The translations under genes were made by a program, and so were the position numbers. The notes under the pieces were generated by a model. The model worked only from the letters and a program-made list of their open reading frames with translations, was not told where the DNA came from and searched no databases. Source: Bacillota bacterium (lineage in GTDB: Bacteria; Bacillota; Clostridia; Christensenellales; SZUA-584). From it: a stretch of 64,000 bases of DNA. The DNA lies in NCBI GenBank assembly GCA_023406895.1, contig JAEXTV010000005.1, positions 23,353 through 87,352 of the forward strand, given 5' to 3'. Shown piece after piece: positions 24,096-31,978 of this stretch; position 1 is the first letter of the stretch, and every line of letters begins with the position of its first letter.

Positions 24096-25178
24096 ATGAG
24101 TTCATGCGTACTTTTTTCATCCGTTAAGTTCAGCAAATACGATCCGGACGAGACGCTTCCGGTTCGCTTCGGGCGGCTGATCGATCGTCTCGATTTGAAA
24201 GACACTGTGGCTGGCAAGTGGACGGCTGTTAAAATGCACCTCGGCCGTGAGATTGGCTACACAACGATTCATCCGCTGTTTGTCCGCATGCTGATTGAAA
24301 AGCTCAAATCTTACGGAGCGCGTCCTTTTATCACCGACCAGATTGTGGATGGAGCCCGTTTGAGAGGCTATACGGAAGACCTGCTCGGCGCGCCGATCGT
24401 TCCCGTGTGCGGCACGATGGGCCGTTATGTTTATGAAAAAGAGGTCGATTTTCGCACGTTTAAGAATGTGGATATCGGCGGAAATATTCATGACGCCGAT
24501 GTGATGATTGACCTTAGCCATGTGAAGGGACATGGGGCCTGCGGATACGGCGGCGCGTGCAAGAACATAGCCATGGGCTGCGTCACCGACAGAACGCGGC
24601 ATCAAATCCATGCGCTTGAAGGCGGGCTTGTGTGGGATCAGCCGCTTTGCACGCATTGCGAAGCCTGTATCACGAGCTGCAACCACAGCGCAAACAGCTT
24701 CAGCGAAGAGGGCAAATACACCGTCTTCTATCACAACTGCACCACCTGCCAGCACTGTGTGAAGGTGTGCCCGACCGGTGCCATCTCGCTTGACGCGCAC
24801 AACTATACCGATTTCCAAACGGGCATGGCGCTCTGCACCAAAGCCGTGCTGGATACGTTTGAGCCCGGCCATGTGTTTTACATCAACTTTTTAACAAATA
24901 TCACGGCTATCTGCGACTGCTGGGGCATCTCTACCCCCGCGCTCGTTCCCGATATCGGTGTGATGGCGAGTACAGACATCGTCGCCATCGAGCGGGCCTG
25001 TCTTGACGCGATCACCATGGACAAGTTTAACCCTGACGGTATGCCGCAGGGAATCACGTTGGGAGACCACGGGCACCTCTTTGAGCGTCTGCACGGTAAA
25101 AACCCGTATATACAGCTCGACGAGCTGGAAAGATTGGGCCTTGGAACACAGGATTATCAACTCACCGAGGTGAAATAA
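24096..25178 (+). CDS. DUF362 family protein with two [4Fe-4S] clusters
   Basis: 360 residues from the ATG at 24096 (TTGGAGG upstream; an in-frame TTG four codons earlier is part of that site). The DUF362 part has VDGARLRGYTEDLLG, MIDLSHVKGHGACGYGGACKN and a C-terminal segment after about residue 240. In between are two ferredoxin-type cysteine sets, CTHCEACITSC and CTTCQHCVKVCPTGAI. Related proteins are annotated as uncharacterised ferredoxin-like proteins in anaerobes; substrate and partner are unknown. Cytoplasmic, single gene. Confidence 0.88.
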   Translation: MSSCVLFSSVKFSKYDPDETLPVRFGRLIDRLDLKDTVAGKWTAVKMHLGREIGYTTIHPLFVRMLIEKLKSYGARPFITDQIVDGARLRGYTEDLLGAPIVPVCGTMGRYVYEKEVDFRTFKNVDIGGNIHDADVMIDLSHVKGHGACGYGGACKNIAMGCVTDRTRHQIHALEGGLVWDQPLCTHCEACITSCNHSANSFSEEGKYTVFYHNCTTCQHCVKVCPTGAISLDAHNYTDFQTGMALCTKAVLDTFEPGHVFYINFLTNITAICDCWGISTPALVPDIGVMASTDIVAIERACLDAITMDKFNPDGMPQGITLGDHGHLFERLHGKNPYIQLDELERLGLGTQDYQLTEVK

Positions 25179-25388
25179 TCACGGATTATCGCTGAAAACC
25201 GGTTATAATGGCTGTCAATAGGAAAAACACGCCAGATATACCATAGAATGCGACGTAATCTTTACGATATTGTTACAAAAGTATTGCGAAGAGCTGCCTT
25301 TTCTGATAAAATAATGATAACGTATTGATAAAGAGGCGGATTTGTCCGTTACCTAAGATCAATAAAATGAAGATTAAGGGGCGAACGA

Positions 25389-27122
25389 ATGAAAAAGCAC
25401 AGAAAAAAGACGACATTCAATTTAACCCGGATGGCAAAACGGCTGCTGTTAAGGCTGCGCCGCAGAACCGCACAAGTGTCTCAAAACATGCCGGTCAGCC
25501 GCGTGGTCCGTCAAACCGGGGCACCTGCCGAATTGCATAGATCATCGCGCAGGCGTTTTGTTCGGGTGAAAAACATGCGCAAACTCATCGCCGCCGCCGG
25601 GGCTGTTGCGGTGGTTGCGGTCACGCTGGTGCTCGTCACATCATTGGGTGCTCCGAAGCCCGCCATATCCGGCGATGACCTTTTGGCCGCCGCTGATGAT
25701 CTCCCAGCTGTCAACGAACTGGCTGCCGCCAATGTTGAACCCATCCCCACCACATTGCCCGAATCCAAGGTGACGCTGGCCATGCCGGTGTTTGAAGCCG
25801 TCAACATTACGGAAGGCGTAGAAGCCACCGTGGTGACCGATATTCAGACGCGCCTCATGGAGCTTGATTATCTCGACGAGGACGAGCCGGGCACTGTGTA
25901 TGAAGAAACAACCAAAACAGCGATTCAGCATTTTCAGACGCAGCACGCGCTGCCCGTCACAGGCACTGTGGATCAGGCTACCTATGACCTGCTGATGTCG
26001 GATCAAGCCCAATATTACACGATCACGATCGGTGCGGAAGACACGGATGTGGGCGAACTGCAGCAGCGTCTTTACGAGCTTGGTTATATTGACAAAGTCA
26101 CCAACTATTTCGGCACAGATACGGAAAGCGCGGTGAAGAAATTCCAGAAGCTCAACGGCCTCTCCGAAGACGGCAAGGTAGGCAAGAACTCGCGGGAAAT
26201 GCTCTACTCGGAAGATGCCAAGCCCAATATGTATTCCTACGGCGAGCAGAGCCCCGAGATACTCAACTATCAGCAGCGTTTGAAAGCGCTCGGGTATCTC
26301 ACAACCGAGCCGGACGGTACGTTCGGCGAAGATACCAAAGTCGCGGTGCGCCGTTTTCAGGAAAGCAACGGCCTCATCGCAGACGGCTATATCGGGCCTT
26401 CCACCAGGGACGCGCTGATGTCCGCCGAGGCGCAGGGCAACGCGCTGACCATCGGCGCGAAGGGTGATGACGTGACGCGCGTTCAGAATAGGCTTAAAGA
26501 TCTCGGCTATATGAAGAAGGCCACCGGTTATTACGGCGAAGACACGGAAACGGCCGTGCGCAGCTTCCAAAAAACCAACGGCTTAACCGTGGATGGCAAG
26601 ATCGGCCGGCATAGTATGAACACGCTGTTCTCTGACAGCGCCAAAAAGTATAAAAAGCCTGCCAGTTCGTCCAATAACGGTGGTTCATCTAATAACGGCG
26701 GCTCGTCGAACAGCGGCGGCTCAAGTAACGAGGGTGGTTCGTCGGCGAACGTCACGGGTGCCAATGTGGATTCGTTCATCTCCGTAGCCGAGTCCAAAAT
26801 CGGTAAAAAATACGTGCGCGGTGCCAAAGGCCCCAATTCGTTCGACTGCTCGGGTTTTGTATACTGGTGTCTCAATCAGGTGGGTGTCAAGCAAGGCTAT
26901 ATGACATCCGCAGGATGGAAGAACAGCTCAAAATACACCAAGATCGGCAGCATGGGCGACATGCAGCGCGGCGATATCATTGTATTTAAAGGCCATGTGG
27001 CCATTTACGCGGGCGGCGGTGTGATGATCGATGCATCGTCAAGCAACGGCAAGGTCGTTAAGCGCTCGAGCACGGGTTCCTGGTGCCAGCGCAGCTTCAT
27101 CTGTGCGTTCCGCGTGTTCTAA
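25389..27122 (+). CDS. Cell-wall hydrolase: four peptidoglycan-binding repeats plus NlpC/P60
   Basis: 577 residues. A long basic N-terminus (about 60 residues, many Arg and Lys) precedes one membrane helix (AAAGAVAVVAVTLVLVTSLG). Four PG_binding_1 repeats follow between about residues 140 and 420, each ending in a FQxxxGLxxDGxxGxxTxxxL pattern, then an Asn/Gly/Ser-rich linker with repeated SSNNGG units and a C-terminal NlpC/P60 peptidase domain with catalytic Cys (NSFDCSGFVYWC) and His (KGHVAIY). It should cut peptide stems in peptidoglycan outside the membrane. The layout is typical for Clostridia. The upstream region (25179-25388) carries T/A-rich promoter-like DNA near 25310. Confidence 0.93.
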   Translation: MKKHRKKTTFNLTRMAKRLLLRLRRRTAQVSQNMPVSRVVRQTGAPAELHRSSRRRFVRVKNMRKLIAAAGAVAVVAVTLVLVTSLGAPKPAISGDDLLAAADDLPAVNELAAANVEPIPTTLPESKVTLAMPVFEAVNITEGVEATVVTDIQTRLMELDYLDEDEPGTVYEETTKTAIQHFQTQHALPVTGTVDQATYDLLMSDQAQYYTITIGAEDTDVGELQQRLYELGYIDKVTNYFGTDTESAVKKFQKLNGLSEDGKVGKNSREMLYSEDAKPNMYSYGEQSPEILNYQQRLKALGYLTTEPDGTFGEDTKVAVRRFQESNGLIADGYIGPSTRDALMSAEAQGNALTIGAKGDDVTRVQNRLKDLGYMKKATGYYGEDTETAVRSFQKTNGLTVDGKIGRHSMNTLFSDSAKKYKKPASSSNNGGSSNNGGSSNSGGSSNEGGSSANVTGANVDSFISVAESKIGKKYVRGAKGPNSFDCSGFVYWCLNQVGVKQGYMTSAGWKNSSKYTKIGSMGDMQRGDIIVFKGHVAIYAGGGVMIDASSSNGKVVKRSSTGSWCQRSFICAFRVF

Positions 27123-27148
27123 ACCATCATGAAGGGATATTTTGATTC

Positions 27149-27760
27149 ATGAAAAGATGTTTTATGCTGTTTCTCACGGTTTTGGTTTTACTGCTGAGCG
27201 CCTGCGGAAACGGCAATCAGTCGCCGCCGCCCGGTGAATCGGAAACGGCGCCAAGCGAAAGCCCATCCCCCACAGCCACACCGACGCCCGATTTTGCGGG
27301 TACGGATTTTTCAGGCCGCTGGTATGTGTCCGAAATTATCGATTCCAACGGTCTGCCTGTGAGTGACGCGGAAAAGCAGACCCTCGGTGCGGGATTCATA
27401 CTGGAGCTGCTCGCCAACGGTACATACTTTGTGTATGGTGCCGACGGCAAGGTGTGGGGACAAGGAGCATACAGCGTGGTGATGAATCAGCTTACATTAA
27501 CGGCGCAGAGCTTATCCACGGTTTACGAAATCGCCGATGCGGATACACTGCGTATCACCGAGCCGGACACGAGCATCACCGTGATGAAGCGTGAGGCGAA
27601 GGAACTGCCGGATGAAGGCGATGTGATTGAGGGCGAAGAAACCACCGGCGAAACGCCCGAAGGCGGTGATGTCATTGAGGGAGAGGCAGATTTACCGGAT
27701 GACGCTGTGCCGCCCGATGCCACCCCCTCTGCGGAAACCAGTCCTTCACTCGCCCCATAG
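27149..27760 (+). CDS. Lipoprotein with lipocalin-like core
   Basis: 203 residues with a lipoprotein signal ending at Cys19 (LLLSAC), then a Pro/Ser/Thr spacer, then a compact domain (about residues 50-150: GRWYVSEIIDSNG..., FILELLANGTYFVYG, GAYSVVMNQLTLTAQ) that looks like a small beta-barrel of the lipocalin-like type. The tail is acidic with two EGGDVIEGE-type repeats. It follows the hydrolase by 26 bases, so the two are probably cotranscribed. Function unknown. Confidence 0.78.
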   Translation: MKRCFMLFLTVLVLLLSACGNGNQSPPPGESETAPSESPSPTATPTPDFAGTDFSGRWYVSEIIDSNGLPVSDAEKQTLGAGFILELLANGTYFVYGADGKVWGQGAYSVVMNQLTLTAQSLSTVYEIADADTLRITEPDTSITVMKREAKELPDEGDVIEGEETTGETPEGGDVIEGEADLPDDAVPPDATPSAETSPSLAP

Positions 27761-27771
27761 AATAAGCATGA

Positions 27772-27795
27772 AAAGAAGCGCACAGCGCTTCTTTT
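27772..27795 (+). terminator. Terminator of the hydrolase/lipoprotein operon
   Basis: GAAGCGC and GCGCTTC pair around ACA, with an A run before and TTTTT after. Confidence 0.88.
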
Positions 27796-27963
27796 TAAAT
27801 GCGATGAATCATGATATCGATGGAGCGTCACCGCCAGCGATGCAGCAGCAAGCATCAACAAAGTGAGGCTTCACTCAACCTCATATTTCAATTCCCCGTC
27901 ACGGGGGTCATCTCTGCCGCTTCACTTTTTAGTAGAAAAAATGTAAAATATTTATGTATCACT

Positions 27964-27994
27964 TAGCACTCTATTTATTCTAAAACGTCTTATA
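27964..27994 (+). promoter_or_regulatory. ECF-type promoter of the anti-sigma/sigma operon
   Basis: TAGCACT, 11 bases, then AAAACGTCTTATA. The same two blocks with the same 11-base spacing precede the secreted-protein gene at 30222. CGTC is the usual -10 core of ECF promoters. The start codon at 28023 lies 29 bases downstream. Confidence 0.8.
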
Positions 27995-28022
27995 TGCAAG
28001 TAAAGGAAAAGGAGCCAAAATA

Positions 28023-28784
28023 ATGAGAAATGCTTACTATGAGCCCGATGCCGCATTCGATTCGCTCTTTCATGTGCTGGAAGAGCCCCTCCCGTCCTCG
28101 CCGATGACAGATCCGGCGTATTTTCTGAATGTGAATCAGGACGCGATTATGCGTGGCCTCAATGAATCACGGCGTGAACAGCGGCGTATTGCCATGACGC
28201 GCTATGCCGCGGCTTTTGGCGTATTCACAGCCATTGCCATGCTGCTGACATTCTCAAAGGAAGTCAGGGCATTTGCGCGCGAGGTGATCTATTCCGTCAT
28301 CGAATGGTTCTCTCCTGAGAATAACGAATCCGGCGTATCTTTTGATATAGAAGGCAACGCCCACTCCGGAGCGCCCGGCGCCAGCGCTTTAAAACCCGGT
28401 GAAAAAGTGAGCTTTGAAGCTTTAAACGAAGCTGCCAAGCTCTACAGCCACAGCATATATGCCCTTGACAGCTCTACTTTCGCACTGACTGACGGATATA
28501 TTCAAGACGATACCATCTGCATGAACTTTGATGCGGACGGAACAAGCGTGCAAATCATCGCCACGCCCATTGGCGGCAGCGGCAGCATAGGTTATTACTT
28601 CAACAACGGCAGCTTTGAGAAAACGGATGTGGCTTCACTCGGCACACTCTACTACGATCTCTCCGGAAGCACTCTATTCGGCGGCATCATGACAAGCGAT
28701 ACCAATCTCATTATCAGAGTGCCGGAAAACGCATCGGCCGAGCTGCTGGAGAAAATCGTCCGGTCTCTCATTCTGTATCGTTAG
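28023..28784 (+). CDS. Putative anti-sigma factor (membrane protein, DUF4367-like)
   Basis: 253 residues. The N-terminal 60 residues are soluble, one membrane helix follows (AFGVFTAIAMLLTFSK), and the outer part has a DUF4367-like pattern (YALDSSTFALTDGYIQDD..., VQIIATPIGGSG, TNLIIRVPENASAELLEKIVRSL). The gene precedes the sigma gene by 16 bases, opposite to the common sigma-first order. AAAAGGAG precedes the ATG. As an anti-sigma factor it would hold the sigma factor at the membrane until a signal arrives; this role is inference from position and topology. Confidence 0.72.
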   Translation: MRNAYYEPDAAFDSLFHVLEEPLPSSPMTDPAYFLNVNQDAIMRGLNESRREQRRIAMTRYAAAFGVFTAIAMLLTFSKEVRAFAREVIYSVIEWFSPENNESGVSFDIEGNAHSGAPGASALKPGEKVSFEALNEAAKLYSHSIYALDSSTFALTDGYIQDDTICMNFDADGTSVQIIATPIGGSGSIGYYFNNGSFEKTDVASLGTLYYDLSGSTLFGGIMTSDTNLIIRVPENASAELLEKIVRSLILYR

Positions 28785-28800
28785 CCGCCGGGTTCAGCGT

Positions 28801-29292
28801 ATGAAAAGCAGCTACGACTTATTTGCGTCCATATGGGAACAGCACCATATCCCATTGTATAAGTATCTGTATTCGCGCATGATGAATCAGTATGACGCGG
28901 AAGATGTTTTACAAACCACGGCGCTCAAAGCGGCGAGGAATTTTCATAAACTCAAAAACACAAAGGATGCCAAACAATGGCTTTTTTCCATTGCCACAAA
29001 CGCAATGAACGACCATTTCAGAAGAAACAGCGCAAAGATATCCATCGAGCAGCTACCCGAAGTGATCTCGGCCGAAAACGTCAGCAGCTTCAGCGATTTA
29101 AAGTTCACGCTGCGTACCTATTTGGAAAAGCTGCCGGCTGAAAAGCAAAACCTATTTTATCTGTATATGCAAAAAACGCTGAATCTCAAAGAGATTGCCG
29201 GCGTGCTTGATATCGGCTACTCAACAGCGCGCAAATGGCTTCAGGAAATCAAGGATGAGCTCACGGAAGAGCTTTATGACAAAGCGCAATAA
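28801..29292 (+). CDS. ECF-type RNA polymerase sigma factor
   Basis: 163 residues with both sigma domains: region 2 (YKYLYSRMMNQYDAEDVLQTTALKAARNF, residues 18-46, with the DAEDVLQ core) and region 4 (LPAEKQNLFYLYMQKTLNLKEIAGVLDIGYSTARKWL, residues 119-155, a helix-turn-helix that reads -35 DNA). It should direct transcription from the TAGCACT-N11-AAAACGTCTTATA sites upstream of its own operon and of the gene at 29569-30222. No strong ribosome site is visible, so translation may be coupled to the gene before it. Confidence 0.9.
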   Translation: MKSSYDLFASIWEQHHIPLYKYLYSRMMNQYDAEDVLQTTALKAARNFHKLKNTKDAKQWLFSIATNAMNDHFRRNSAKISIEQLPEVISAENVSSFSDLKFTLRTYLEKLPAEKQNLFYLYMQKTLNLKEIAGVLDIGYSTARKWLQEIKDELTEELYDKAQ

Positions 29293-29320
29293 TCATTGAT
29301 ATCTTCAGACATGAAAAGAA

Positions 29321-29343
29321 AGAGACCGGCTATGCCGGTCTCT
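29321..29343. terminator. Hairpin between convergent sigma operon and secreted protein gene
   Basis: AGAGACCGGC and GCCGGTCTCT form a perfect 10-bp stem with a TAT loop. The T-rich tail is on the minus-strand side (TTCTTTTC), but the hairpin may stop transcription from both sides. The rest of 29293-29568 has no gene. Confidence 0.7.
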
Positions 29344-29568
29344 CGCGTGTTGATACAGCCTGTTTGTGTTCAATCCTGCCTGTCTCGAAGCTGCCGCAAA
29401 GGAATATAGCACATCGCGGACAGAGGATCGGGACATATTGGATATTTCTTTATTAAAATCGTGGGCAACGGCTCCTTTCCGCTATCGTGGCCGGCTGATC
29501 TCCGGTAGTTGATTGAAGATGCTTCAGACACTTGAGCAACCGGCAAACCGGCCTTTTTAACCAGAGCC

Positions 29569-30222
29569 TTATGCGTACCAATACTCTTTGAAAATCAGGC
29601 TGTCGGGTCTCCATGCTGAGCCGGTTCCCACCTTTGTGCCCGAATTGTAGACGTCAAAAGCCTTGACAAGGTAATTCGTATGCACACGCAAGTTGAGCGA
29701 CTGCCCGGCAGGCACCTCCGCCGAATGAGACCCCGATTTGTAATATGATGACGTTACCGAGAAACCGACGGCAGAGGAGACCATGCTGCTGGTGACCGAA
29801 TAGGTGGATGAATATCCGGCTGAGCGTGTTTGTCCATATGATGCCGAAAGACTGTAAGGCCCATAATACCAATACGAATCATAATCGTCCGAATAATACC
29901 GATAGCCCGTCGTTCTCACGTTGGAGATGGTTATGCTGGCAACAGACATCGGAGCGGCGCTCGCTGTAAAAAACTCATCTTCAGAGGCCAGCTTGATTAC
30001 TGTGGTTTTCACCGCAATAAGTTCCTGCCCATCCGGCGCTTCCAAGCCTTCCGCTGCCGCAATCTGCTTCAACACGTCGGGGTCCTTTTCGATGGTCTCT
30101 TTGACCTCGGAGACCGGCGCTTGCGTCTCCGTTTCTTCAGGCTTATCGGCTGCATAAGCGGTGCTCCCAAACGCCATTATGAGCAGAGCCGATAGAACAA
30201 TGGCAGCTATTCTCTTTTTCAT
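29569..30222 (-). CDS. Secreted Ser/Tyr-rich protein, predicted ECF regulon member
   Basis: 217 residues with a classical signal peptide (KRIAAIVLSALLIMAFGSTAYA, cleavage after AYA). The mature protein starts with an acidic region, then from about residue 95 a Ser/Tyr-rich part (TTGYRYYSDDYDSYWYYGPY, SASYGQTRSAGYSSTYSVTSS, in outline) that reads like a beta-rich secreted domain. AAGGAGG precedes its ATG. The promoter carries the same ECF blocks as the sigma operon, so it is probably the target or effector of that sigma factor. Family not recognised. Confidence 0.82.
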   Translation of the reverse strand: MKKRIAAIVLSALLIMAFGSTAYAADKPEETETQAPVSEVKETIEKDPDVLKQIAAAEGLEAPDGQELIAVKTTVIKLASEDEFFTASAAPMSVASITISNVRTTGYRYYSDDYDSYWYYGPYSLSASYGQTRSAGYSSTYSVTSSMVSSAVGFSVTSSYYKSGSHSAEVPAGQSLNLRVHTNYLVKAFDVYNSGTKVGTGSAWRPDSLIFKEYWYA

Positions 30223-30245
30223 GGCATGTCCTCCTTGGTTTTTCT

Positions 30246-30276
30246 TATAAGACGTTTTGAAACCGCGAAAGTGCTA
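30246..30276 (-). promoter_or_regulatory. ECF-type promoter of the secreted-protein gene
   Basis: On the minus strand: TAGCACT, 11 bases, AAAACGTCTTATA, ending 23 bases before the start codon. The two blocks are identical to those at 27964-27994, while the 11-base spacers differ. Confidence 0.8.
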
Positions 30277-30576
30277 CGATAATTCGATTATTTTGTCTGA
30301 TTTTGTTGAAATAAAAACCCCGGAACATGCCGGGATTTCCAGACTGTCAGCCATAAGCTCATTATCGAACCAAGGGTTCGGGCAGCGTCACTCCGGAGAG
30401 CATTGCAGGCTCTCAGCCGTTTTCTATCCGGTCACGTATCAATAACGCCCTCTGTCACCCGGAAAGGTGATCAGATCAGAGAGGATGATGATATGAGGTT
30501 TCTGCGCTTAGATAGCTAGGAGACTTTGGTATTTTATCGATGATTTTCAAGTAAACTGTTCTTCACGCAAAATCTC

Positions 30577-31062
30577 TTATAATCTTGCTCCGCACTCGCC
30601 GCAGAACTTCACGCCGGGTTTCAATTCCGCGCCGCACTGGCTGCAGTGCGCGGCTTGTTCGAGCTTTGTGCCGCATTCGCTGCAAAACTTCACGCCGGGT
30701 TCATTCTCACAGCCGCAGCTTGAGCATGTTCTCGCCAAGCGATCGCGCTCGTCCTGCCTTTGCTTTTCTTCTGCCGCTTTTTTCGCCTCGTCCATCTCTG
30801 CCTGTTTCACGCCAAGCTGCTTATCGATCATTGCCAATTCATCAAAAAGAGCCGCATATTCAGAATAACCCCCCGATTTTTGGTGAGCATCATAAATCGC
30901 CTGACCGATCTTGGCCAACACGTCTTTTTTATTGTTTTTCAGTTCTGTCACATCGTTCTGTAAAAACAGGGCGTTGACTGAGGCATCTTTTTTCATCTCT
31001 TCACCCATTAATGGCTGCATGCCTTTTATGAATCCGCCAAGACCGCTTAAAAAATCGCTCAT
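30577..31062 (-). CDS. Zinc-ribbon protein with coiled-coil middle
   Basis: 161 residues. The N-terminal 100 residues are helical with a long charged coiled coil (LAMIDKQLGVKQAEMDEAKKAAEEKQRQ...). The C-terminal 50 hold two zinc ribbons: CSSCGCENEPGVKFCSECG and CSQCGAELKPGVKFCGECG, near copies of each other. It has no membrane segment. Function unknown; similar proteins are common in Clostridia next to cell-envelope genes. Confidence 0.82.
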   Translation of the reverse strand: MSDFLSGLGGFIKGMQPLMGEEMKKDASVNALFLQNDVTELKNNKKDVLAKIGQAIYDAHQKSGGYSEYAALFDELAMIDKQLGVKQAEMDEAKKAAEEKQRQDERDRLARTCSSCGCENEPGVKFCSECGTKLEQAAHCSQCGAELKPGVKFCGECGARL

Positions 31063-31540
31063 AATACCGTTTTTCCTTTCATGGATATATCTGATTATAC
31101 TTTGCTTAATAACCTAAAATCAACAAAATTGTGTTAATGCATACATAACCATCTATTATATCCAAAACAGTTGTGATAGGCAGGCCGTTTCGTTATGAAA
31201 GGTACTTTGCCAGTAAAACCTTAATCCCCATGATTCTTATTATTGCAAAAGAGCATTATAGTTGTAATCCCTGAGATCAATAGATCCACCGATTTGTTTC
31301 GTAGAGACAGAAAACAAAATACACAAAGTTGAACACGGATGGAATCAGTCAGCCATCAGCGAACGAATATTGCTGGGGAATGAAAAAAGGACATAAAATA
31401 AAAAAACATTGACCGCAGACACGGAAAATGTTATATTATAATTTGCGGCTTTAAGTTAATATTTACCTTATTACACATATACTGTAGCATAAAATCAGCC
31501 GTTTGTCAATAGTTTTATTAAAAATATAGGAGAGCGAAGC
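31063..31540. other. A+T-rich intergenic region
   Basis: No gene is visible. A promoter (31409-31437) for the next operon is the only signal I can support. Confidence 0.5.
31409..31437 (+). promoter_or_regulatory. Promoter of the DUF6323/DUF6179 operon
   Basis: TTGACC (31409-31414) and TATATT (31432-31437) with a 17-base spacer, about 100 bases before the start codon. Confidence 0.6.
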
Positions 31541-31978
31541 ATGGACAATCTCATACTGTCGGGTGCAAATCAAACAGCTGTCACTGAAATTCTTGCTTGC
31601 AACGAACTCACGGCTCGTTTCGGTATCACACTCACCGAACAGGACGCAAAAGCGCTTGTGCAAACGCGCTCTGCCGCGCTTAAAAACGCGGGCCGTGTGG
31701 AATTCGCGGGCGGCGCGCTGCCGGCCATTATCAACGTGTTTGCGGATTCACCTTACCTTGCGGACGATACGTACATGGATACGCTGCATACGCTCGTAGA
31801 GACATTCTACGAATACAAAACCGAAACCCTCGACACGATAGACGATGATGACCTGATCGCGCTGATGCGGCATCACTTCGACACCACCTGCCAAGGCTCA
31901 GCCGAGTGGCTTCGCGAGGATATCTTGAGCGCCATATCGCGACGCGTGCGTTTCGGTGAGGATTTGGGCGATGAATAA
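31541..31978 (+). CDS. DUF6323 family protein
   Basis: 145 residues, acidic and mostly helical (LTARFGITLTEQDAKALVQTRS..., RVEFAGGALPAIINVFADSPYL). I associate this with DUF6323, usually found next to DUF6179, as here. No motif points to catalysis. TAGGAGAG lies before the ATG. Its last bases overlap the next gene (ATGAATAA), so translation is coupled. Function unknown. Confidence 0.78.
   Translation: MDNLILSGANQTAVTEILACNELTARFGITLTEQDAKALVQTRSAALKNAGRVEFAGGALPAIINVFADSPYLADDTYMDTLHTLVETFYEYKTETLDTIDDDDLIALMRHHFDTTCQGSAEWLREDILSAISRRVRFGEDLGDE

Noticed and set aside
24117..24872. 251-residue minus-strand frame
   Set aside because: Antisense to the DUF362 gene, which has clear cysteine motifs and a ribosome site.
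25641..26570. 309-residue minus-strand frame with internal repeats
   Set aside because: Antisense to the four peptidoglycan-binding repeats; the repeats are reflections of those units.
26680..26750. Direct repeats of GGTGGTTCATCTAATAAC type as a CRISPR or satellite
   Set aside because: They encode the Asn/Gly/Ser linker of the NlpC/P60 hydrolase; no spacers or cas genes are present.
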